This document shows positions 1-5,434 of a stretch of 9,767 nucleotides of DNA, piece after piece; positions within the stretch are counted from its first letter, which is position 1; each line of letters starts with the position of its first letter. Below the pieces are notes generated by a model. That model was given only the letters and a program-made list of their open reading frames with translations, was not told the origin of the DNA and did not search any database. Made by a program: the position numbers and the translations under genes. Origin of the DNA: an uncultured Sutterella sp. Lineage in GTDB: Bacteria > Pseudomonadota > Gammaproteobacteria > Burkholderiales > Burkholderiaceae_F. The stretch lies in assembly GCA_900554375.1 (NCBI GenBank), contig USHK01000032.1:1-9767 (forward strand). The letters are read 5' to 3'.

Positions 1-38
1 AGGGGTCGTCGGCAGCGTCAGATGTGTATAAGAGACAG
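1..38 (+). other. Nextera (Tn5) read-1 sequencing adapter, untrimmed
   Basis: Bases 6-38 match the 33-base Nextera read-1 adapter. It begins TCGTCGGCAGCGTC and ends in the 19-base Tn5 mosaic end AGATGTGTATAAGAGACAG at 20-38. The five bases before it are not recognised; they would fall in the index or tail. This is library-construction sequence left in the assembly and is not part of the genome. Read on the minus strand it adds six false residues (LSLIHI) and a false TGA stop to the flavoprotein gene at the contig edge. Confidence 0.98.
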
Positions 39-1259
39 GTTAGGAGGTGTCAGTTCGCCGAGCTTGCCTGCCTTCAAAGCCGCATTGTATTCGTCGACAA
101 CCTTCTTCAACTCAACAGGATTCAGACCTGCTTCTTTGGCCAAACCCTCGAGCGTGTCAGCCTTGTAGACAGGGGCCTTATGAGAAGAATAAGAGAACCA
201 GTCATTCTTTAACATCGGAAGATTGTGCGTATCTTCGTCAACGATCATGTAGCCCCAGTTATCGCGAGTTAAAGCGGCTGTATCGCGAGACATTTGGACA
301 TAGGTCTGACCTTCGTCGGTATAGCGTTTTGTTTCTTTTGAAACAGCGATACCCGTGTTAACGATGTTGAGCGGATTAGCGCCTGTAGGTCCGTGGATCG
401 GGCCGCAGTGGTACTGGTCAACGTTAACAACTTTGGGGAAGTACGGTCCGGTCAAAAGGATGCTTTCACCGGTGACGGAATGAGAACCGCGCACAGGCAT
501 ATTGGCGGCAGGTACGCCGGCCATCATTGTCAGCATCATCTTATTAGCAGAGAAACCGCCGGTTGCCATGACGACGCCGTATTTGCCAAAGTATTCTGCG
601 AAGCCTTCTTTTGTCTTAACTTTAACGCCGATAACTTTACCGTTTTGGGGATTGTCGAGCAGTTCGACTGCTTTGGCGTTATAGACGATAGGAACATTAA
701 GTTCTTTGGCTTTAGCCAGTAAATAGAGCATCAGCTGTGTGCCGCCGGGCTTCTTTTCACCGATAGTGAGGTGAGCACGTTGGAGCATCGGCCAAACAAG
801 TTTCATGCCGACAGCGTATTTAACACCAACGTAGTCATGCAGCCAATTCAAGGTTTCGTCAGCTTTTTCTGCGACGAGTCGAGTAAGTTTGGGATCGCCG
901 CGGCCTTGAGAAACCTTCATCATGTCTTCGTAGAATTTATCTACGGTGTCACCGGTTTCAAGCTTCTTTTCCTGCTGCATCTTGGTGTTGACCCCAAGCA
1001 TAAAGCCTGCAGAGTAAATAGTGTTACCGGCAGCAGAGCTCATTTTTTCGAGAATAACCGGTTTCAAGCCGTCCTCAGCTGCGCGAATTGCGGTAACGAT
1101 ACCGCCGATACCCAAACCACAAATGACGAGGTCATATTCTTTTTTGGGAAGAGCAGCCTGTTTTTCAGCAGCAGAAGCGCTCATAGCGGTTGCACCCATT
1201 GTGCCGGCTAAGGAAGCGAGAATGCTGCCTTTAAGGATAGAACGACGAGATGTTTGCAT
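39..1259 (-). CDS. Tat-exported FAD flavoprotein reductase, fumarate/urocanate reductase superfamily (C-terminus missing)
   Basis: This is a periplasmic FAD-dependent oxidoreductase, probably a respiratory reductase of an unsaturated organic acceptor; the substrate is unknown. The ATG at 1259 is chosen because AAGGAG lies 10 bases upstream and the protein then opens with a clear twin-arginine signal (SRRSILK, residues 4-10). A hydrophobic stretch and an ASA cleavage site follow near residue 30. An upstream TTG start at 1307 has no such support. Residues 42-72 form the FAD Rossmann unit (GLGIGG at 48-53, Glu71). ATGGF at 232-236 is the family's second FAD-contact motif. KRYTDEG (311-317) followed by SRD (324-326) lies where the family has its catalytic Arg loop, but the loop is longer than in classical fumarate reductases and recalls TcuA/ketosteroid dehydrogenase-type members. 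No CxxCH heme motif or FMN-binding domain is present. The 407 native codons stop at the adapter. By comparison with the upstream paralogue about 80-100 residues are missing, including the HxTxGG and RLGGN regions. It follows the first flavoprotein by 161 bp and may be co-regulated with it. Confidence 0.9.
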
Positions 1260-1269
1260 AGAATTATTT

Positions 1270-1275
1270 CTCCTT
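1270..1275 (-). promoter_or_regulatory. Ribosome binding site deciding the start of the truncated flavoprotein
   Basis: The minus strand reads AAGGAG, then 10 bases, then ATG at 1259. It is the strongest Shine-Dalgarno match among the genes here. It places the start directly before the twin-arginine motif, rather than at the upstream TTG at 1307. Confidence 0.8.
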
Positions 1276-1280
1276 GGAAT

Positions 1281-1300
1281 TGAAGCGGAAATTCGTTTCA
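1281..1300. promoter_or_regulatory. Imperfect dyad upstream of the second flavoprotein, possible operator
   Basis: TGAAGCGGAAATTCGTTTCA is a 20-base imperfect palindrome (seven of ten pairs match) just upstream of the ribosome binding site in the 161 bp gap between the two flavoprotein genes. LuxR/FixJ-family regulators bind dyads, so it could be a target of the response regulator encoded upstream. It sits close to the start codon, no convincing sigma-70 promoter was found beside it, and short imperfect dyads arise by chance. Confidence 0.25.
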
Positions 1301-1420
1301 GCGACAAGGTTAAATATCCGACAAACAGAAAGCGTCGGCTAATTATCTCTTGACAATTCCAAAATTTCGTAAGAAGCCTTGGTGCTGTTAGAAAGGAGGT
1401 TTAGAAGAAGCGATTTCTTC

Positions 1421-2791
1421 TTAATTCTCCTTAATCCATTCAGCTGCGTTTTTGCCGGCGATGCGTCCGAATGTAAACGCATCAGTAAGGCCGTTTCCGC
1501 CAAGTCTGTTTTCACCGTGAACACTGCCGGTAATTTGTCCGGCGGCATAAAGGCCGGGGATAGGGATTCCGAATTTATTTAGACATTCTGCCTGTTCATT
1601 AATTGAGATACCACCTAAGGTGTAATGAATCCACGGATACATGCGAACAGCCCAAAAAGGCGCAACGCTCGGGCGATGTGCCGGATCGACCTGCTCAAAA
1701 GATGCTTTTACTTTCTCGAAAGGAACATTCAGATCTTTGCAAAGGGCTTCTAACGTATCCTTCTTCCAAACTTGGCCGGCAAAGTAAGCTCGATAGAGAT
1801 TTTTTTGCTGACTTTTATCCAGTCTTTTAACACTCCTGATATCAACGATCGTCCAACATCGTTTTGCACCTTGCTTGATCAAAGCTTCGGAAATGGTTTT
1901 GCGTGTGGCGGCTTCATCGACAAAGCGTTCACCGTCCTCATTAATAAAGACAGTTCCGGGCGCCAGAGCATACAGTCTAGCCGAGTATTTACTGAGAATG
2001 GAGCCTTCAGGGATACATTCCACAGCATCCATGTTTTCTACTTGAACCCCGGCTTCAATTGCTCGCTGAAGAACTTCTCCTGTTCCGCGAGAATCGGAAT
2101 ACTTGAAATTTAGATTCGGAACGTATCGATGAATAAGCTCAGGATTGTTAGCAAAACCTCCGGCACATAGGATTAAAGCTCGAGAGGTAATCACCGAACT
2201 TACTCCCTTTGTGGAGATGGTGACGCGAAATCCTCTTTGATTCGGGAGGATTTCAAAAGATTCCAATCGAGTGGAAGTTCGAATGGAGACACCGTTTTTA
2301 AGACAAGCTGCCGCTAAGTTCTGTACATATGAAGAACCAAGCGCGGTGATAGGCTTATGACTACGGCGGTAGCCGGAACCGTAAATTTGATAAATTTCAT
2401 CCCCAAAAGTGACGCCGTTTTTTCTTAGCCAATTTAAAGTGTTGGCAGCTTCTTTTGCTAATCTTGCCTGAACTTTCGGATTTCCTCGGCCGTTAGCGGA
2501 TTTTGTAATTTGCTGAAGGTAGAATTCTTCGCTGTCCTTAATACCTTTGCGATTTTGAAACTCGGTATTTGGAGCGTTGAAAAATCCGCCTGAATAAAGC
2601 GTATCTCCGCCAATAAAAGATTCTTTTTCTATTAAGACGACTGAATCTGAATAAGCAGAGGCTTCTAAAGCAGCGGCCAAGCCGGCGCCTCCTGCTCCCA
2701 CGACAAGAATTCCGCAGTGAAAATTCTGTGCCATTACCGATGGCACGATACCCAGCAAGGGGAGGGCAAGGATTTCACGTCTTTTGATCAT
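1421..2791 (-). CDS. Tat-exported FAD flavoprotein reductase, fumarate/urocanate reductase superfamily (complete)
   Basis: This 456-residue periplasmic FAD protein is probably the reductase controlled by the two-component system it is coupled to. The N-terminus KRREILALPLLG...VMA-Q is a short Tat-type signal with cleavage near residue 21. The FAD Rossmann motif is GAGGAG (32-37) with Glu55; CAGGF is at 209-213. ERFVDEAATR (288-297) matches the family motif containing the catalytic acid Arg (R297). IHYTLGG (388-394) and ENRLGGNGL (427-435) supply His389 and Arg429, the pair that binds substrate carboxylate in Shewanella Fcc3 (His504/Arg544, the same spacing of 40). Residues aligning with Fcc3 His365, Thr377, Glu378 and Arg381 are not conserved, so plain fumarate reduction is doubtful. 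There is no heme motif or FMN domain; a separate cytochrome must donate electrons. The start ATG overlaps the regulator's stop as ATGA, with only a weak GAG ribosome site, which implies translational coupling. The protein is clearly homologous to the downstream flavoprotein, sharing for example YSxGF, GRGxPK and TLNWL. Confidence 0.93.
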   Translation of the reverse strand: MIKRREILALPLLGIVPSVMAQNFHCGILVVGAGGAGLAAALEASAYSDSVVLIEKESFIGGDTLYSGGFFNAPNTEFQNRKGIKDSEEFYLQQITKSANGRGNPKVQARLAKEAANTLNWLRKNGVTFGDEIYQIYGSGYRRSHKPITALGSSYVQNLAAACLKNGVSIRTSTRLESFEILPNQRGFRVTISTKGVSSVITSRALILCAGGFANNPELIHRYVPNLNFKYSDSRGTGEVLQRAIEAGVQVENMDAVECIPEGSILSKYSARLYALAPGTVFINEDGERFVDEAATRKTISEALIKQGAKRCWTIVDIRSVKRLDKSQQKNLYRAYFAGQVWKKDTLEALCKDLNVPFEKVKASFEQVDPAHRPSVAPFWAVRMYPWIHYTLGGISINEQAECLNKFGIPIPGLYAAGQITGSVHGENRLGGNGLTDAFTFGRIAGKNAAEWIKEN

Positions 2792-3405
2792 GATTTCATC
2801 TCATGGAGGAAATCATTGAGTTCTACGGGATTCTCAATATCGAGTTTTCCATAGACTCTCGCTCTATGAGTTTGAACCGTACGTTCAGAAATACCCAATA
2901 GCTTTGCAATCTGAGGATTACTCAAACCCTTTGCCAACTGATAAGAAATATTCTTTTCTGCAGTTGTGAGCGTATCGAAAAGTTTTTTGAGGTTAAGCGC
3001 ATGAGCTTTCTGACGGCGTTCCTGTCGATTCTTTTCTACAGCCTTTGTGACTAAAGACTGAAGTTTTTCAGGTTCAGGCGGTTTAACTAAAAAGTTAAAG
3101 GCTCCGGCTTCAACGCAGCTCATCGCCATTTCGATATCGCCATGGGCTGATAAAAAGATAATCGGAAGGTCAGAACCGCGGCGATTTAATTCCTGCTGCA
3201 GCTCGATACCAGTCATTCCCCCCATACGAACGTCAAGAATGATACAACCCGGGGCTTCGGGATCATCGTCTCTTAAAAAGGCTTCGGCGCTTGAGAAAGA
3301 TCGAGTTCTAAATCCTGCTAACTGTAGAAAGAAGGATTGGGATTCGCAAACAGAAACGTCATCATCGACGATTCGAACGACGGGACTGAGCATTTGATTG
3401 GACAT
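2788..3405 (-). CDS. Two-component response regulator, FixJ/NarL (LuxR-type HTH) family, TtrR-like
   Basis: This is a cytoplasmic DNA-binding response regulator of 205 residues, the usual size for the family. The receiver domain spans about residues 8-125: acidic pocket VDDD (13-16), phospho-acceptor Asp58 in ILDVRMGGMTG, Ser86 as the switch hydroxyl and Lys108 before PP. A short helical linker leads to a LuxR-type helix-turn-helix at about 145-197 (LTTAEKNISYQLAKGLSN, then ISERTVQTHRARVYGKL). The start at 3405 follows AAGGA at a 10-base spacing; Met5 is an alternative without better support. It begins 3 bases after the kinase stop and ends in a 4-base overlap with the flavoprotein start. It is therefore almost certainly the kinase's partner and probably activates the flavoprotein genes. 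Closest known type by architecture: TtrR, the tetrathionate respiration regulator. The actual signal here is unknown. Confidence 0.95.
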   Translation of the reverse strand: MSNQMLSPVVRIVDDDVSVCESQSFFLQLAGFRTRSFSSAEAFLRDDDPEAPGCIILDVRMGGMTGIELQQELNRRGSDLPIIFLSAHGDIEMAMSCVEAGAFNFLVKPPEPEKLQSLVTKAVEKNRQERRQKAHALNLKKLFDTLTTAEKNISYQLAKGLSNPQIAKLLGISERTVQTHRARVYGKLDIENPVELNDFLHEMKS

Positions 3406-3408
3406 TTA

Positions 3409-5154
3409 TTATTTTTCCTTTTTCTTTACGAACAAGTCGACAGCAATTCCGTTTGGTTTGATTCTCCGGAACGTCAGATGACCGCCGTTATTTTCAATAA
3501 TACTTAATACAATAGAAAGGCCGACGCCGAGACCGTCTTTTTTGCTTGTTGAGGTCGGTCGCCCCAATGCAGAAAAAATCTCTTCTGAAATCTTGGGACC
3601 GTTATCCGTGACCGTTATTTTCCACATATGCTCTTGAGCGGTGACGGAAATAGAGGTTTGAGGGTTCAGACTGTTTTTTGCAGCTTTGAGCGCATTTTTA
3701 AGAACATTCAGAACGGCAAGTTCAATTTCAAAAGAGTCGCCGACGGCTATTGCCTCTTTCGGTAAATCTGCCGTAGTTTGGACGCCCTCTATTTCCTCTT
3801 TATTAATACTGTTAATCGCGCGTCGAATGACTTCCACTAAATTAAAAACTTCTGATCGATTTGCCTTGTGTTTAGCATATGAACGAACGTGTTCTACGAT
3901 GTCGCTTGTTCTTTTAGCTTGGCTGTTCATCTGTTTTAAGGCGTATTCCACTCTGCCGTCTTTGACCCCAAGCTGCTGCAGAAGCAGGGAAAGCGCGCTG
4001 GCGTAGTAAATCAGGTTTGTGATCGGTTGTTTGACCTCGTGGGCAAAAATCGAGCTCATTTGGGAGATCACGCGGCTTTTTTCAAGAAGGTCAAGTTTTT
4101 GGCGGTTTTCCCGAGCTTTTCGTTCTGTCGCTCGCTGGACGGCTAAAGCAAACTTTAACTCCTCGGTTCGGCGATTTACGAGCCAATTGACTCGAACAAC
4201 ATGGACTAATATCGCGCAAAGAAGCAACGCAGCTAAGAGAAGCTCTTTCTGATGAGAAACGATGAAGTCCTTCACGGTTGTTTCTCGTAAATGTTCATAA
4301 GGGCCGAGTTTTAGCGATTTCATGAGGTCGTATACCTTCAAGAAACCGCTGGCTGGAACCCACTCGAAGTCATATTCTCCCTTTGGCATCGAAAGCAGAG
4401 AAAGAGATACCGCTTTTACCTCATCGATGGGGGCGGTATCCAGAGCATAAAAAACCGTATCAGGGTATCGTTCCGTGGAACGAAGACACGCTTCAGAATG
4501 ATTCTTTGCCTCTAAAACTCTAAATTCACCGGGCTGGATTTGTCCGGTTGTGAGAAGCTTTTCGTATTGACAGGTTCCCAGAATTCCTACATCGGCAGCT
4601 CCGACCTTGACATATGTTGCCACGTCTGGATATTGGTAATGAGAGAAGAGCGTTTTAGAGAAAAAAGTATCCGGGTCAAAGCCTCTTGCCGCGATCTCTC
4701 CCATTCCAACCAGCATGCCGTCAAAGTCGTGAGGTTCGGTAGCCGAAAGCACTCGTCCCTTCAAATCAGTAATTTTTTGGAGATCTTTACGGTCATTTCG
4801 AACAATAAACACCGAGGAGACAGCTTCTTTAGGGCTATAGGCATGGTTACGGCTGACTGTCGCGATCTGCTGGGCACCTAACTTTGAAATCAGTGTGACA
4901 AAGTTGCCGGCAGAAGAGACGAGGAAGTCCGGTCTTTCCTTAACAACGTTCGCAAGGAGGTTGTTTTGCTGAAGTTCTACAACAGTGATCTTGTAGTCTT
5001 TTAATGTTTTTTGAATGTGTTCAATCGTCGGGACGAAAGTCTCGAGATAAAAGTCCTGATCGAAGGTATCGATTAAGCCGATACGAATCTCTCGTTCCGA
5101 AGCTGAGCTAAGGAACGGGAGGAAGAGTAAACATAGAAAGACCCATTTGCGCAT
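3409..5154 (-). CDS. Membrane sensor histidine kinase with periplasmic PhnD/TtrS-like binding domain
   Basis: This inner-membrane kinase detects a periplasmic ligand and phosphorylates the adjacent regulator. Taken from the ATG at 5154 it has 581 residues. A Sec-type signal (MRKWVFLCLLFLPFLSSAS) comes first, then a periplasmic substrate-binding-protein-like domain at about 20-300, opening with REIRIGL as in PhnD/TtrS sensors. One membrane helix lies at about 304-325, followed by a short charged helix. The HisKA domain has FAHEVKQP with phospho-acceptor His372. The HATPase domain has its N-box at NVLKNAL (Asn487), G1 at TDNG (517-519) and G2 at GLGVG (541-545). The periplasmic domain holds exactly two cysteines, C195 (GTCQYE) and C223 (ACLRSTERYP). 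The frame stays open to a TTG at 5277, but that version would bury the signal peptide behind 41 residues and has no ribosome site. The ATG at 5154 also lacks a strong Shine-Dalgarno, so the exact start is uncertain. Architecture matches TtrS; the ligand is not readable from sequence. Confidence 0.93.
   Translation of the reverse strand: MRKWVFLCLLFLPFLSSASEREIRIGLIDTFDQDFYLETFVPTIEHIQKTLKDYKITVVELQQNNLLANVVKERPDFLVSSAGNFVTLISKLGAQQIATVSRNHAYSPKEAVSSVFIVRNDRKDLQKITDLKGRVLSATEPHDFDGMLVGMGEIAARGFDPDTFFSKTLFSHYQYPDVATYVKVGAADVGILGTCQYEKLLTTGQIQPGEFRVLEAKNHSEACLRSTERYPDTVFYALDTAPIDEVKAVSLSLLSMPKGEYDFEWVPASGFLKVYDLMKSLKLGPYEHLRETTVKDFIVSHQKELLLAALLLCAILVHVVRVNWLVNRRTEELKFALAVQRATERKARENRQKLDLLEKSRVISQMSSIFAHEVKQPITNLIYYASALSLLLQQLGVKDGRVEYALKQMNSQAKRTSDIVEHVRSYAKHKANRSEVFNLVEVIRRAINSINKEEIEGVQTTADLPKEAIAVGDSFEIELAVLNVLKNALKAAKNSLNPQTSISVTAQEHMWKITVTDNGPKISEEIFSALGRPTSTSKKDGLGVGLSIVLSIIENNGGHLTFRRIKPNGIAVDLFVKKKEK
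3416..3420 (-). promoter_or_regulatory. Ribosome binding site of the response regulator, inside the kinase 3' end
   Basis: AAGGA on the minus strand lies 10 bases before the regulator ATG and is embedded in the Lys/Glu-rich last codons of the kinase gene. It has the same 10-base spacing as the site before the truncated flavoprotein, which supports this spacing as normal for the organism. Confidence 0.7.
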
Positions 5155-5220
5155 AGGGAGAAGTTTGGCACAAATGTGATAAATCCTCGTGAGGACTTTT
5201 ACCAATAATTCTGATAAATA

Positions 5221-5236
5221 GCCAGGAAAATCTGGC
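5221..5236. repeat. Small inverted repeat in the kinase leader
   Basis: GCCAG-GAAAAT-CTGGC is a perfect 5-bp stem with a 6-base loop, 67 bases upstream of the preferred kinase ATG. It may be a leader hairpin or protein-binding dyad, or chance. It has no U-tract on either strand, so it is not a terminator. Confidence 0.25.
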
Positions 5237-5390
5237 ACTGAGCTTGAAAAAAAATAATTTGCAATCGGTTTCTTCAAATACTATGAAGAAACTCGGCTCA
5301 GAAGAGGGGGAGGAGTCGCAGTTGGAACCACAGCTCCAGAAGAGTATTACCCCAAAGTGATTTTGAAGAATGTCAAGAACTTCACGCTGG

Positions 5391-5420
5391 GAGGAGCCTC
5401 GGTAAATCTAGGGGCTCCTC
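5391..5420. terminator. Stem-loop just downstream of the autotransporter, probable transcript end
   Basis: GAGGAGCC (5391-5398) and GGCTCCTC (5413-5420) form a perfect 8-bp GC-rich stem with a 14-base loop, 15 bases after the autotransporter stop. Position and strength fit a terminator or 3'-end-stabilising hairpin that separates the autotransporter from the sensor-kinase operon. No run of U follows on either strand, so intrinsic termination is not assured. Confidence 0.45.
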
Positions 5421-5434
5421 TATATCACCAGTGA

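Noticed and set aside
20..38. Tn5 mosaic end as evidence of a natural IS50/Tn5 transposon
   Set aside because: The flanking bases are the Nextera primer sequence and the opposite end carries the matching index adapter, so it is library chemistry rather than a native element.
771..1211. 146-codon plus-strand ORF opposite the truncated flavoprotein
   Set aside because: It lies wholly antisense to a confident Tat flavoprotein, and the translation shows no domain or signal; it is a shadow ORF.
1403..1421. AGAAGAA/TTCTTCT hairpin at the end of the first flavoprotein as a terminator
   Set aside because: The 7-bp stem is AT-rich and weak, overlaps the stop codon, and has no U-tract on the minus strand.
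5283..5360. Plus-strand 25-codon ORF starting ATGAAGAAACTCGGC
   Set aside because: It has no ribosome site, no recognisable domain and a biased Glu/Gln-rich composition. It overlaps, in another frame, the more protein-like start-less frame.
5344..5376. Minus-strand TTGACA with TAATAC as a kinase promoter
   Set aside because: The -35 match is perfect but the spacer is 21 bases, too long for sigma-70, and no hexamer at 16-18 bases resembles a -10.
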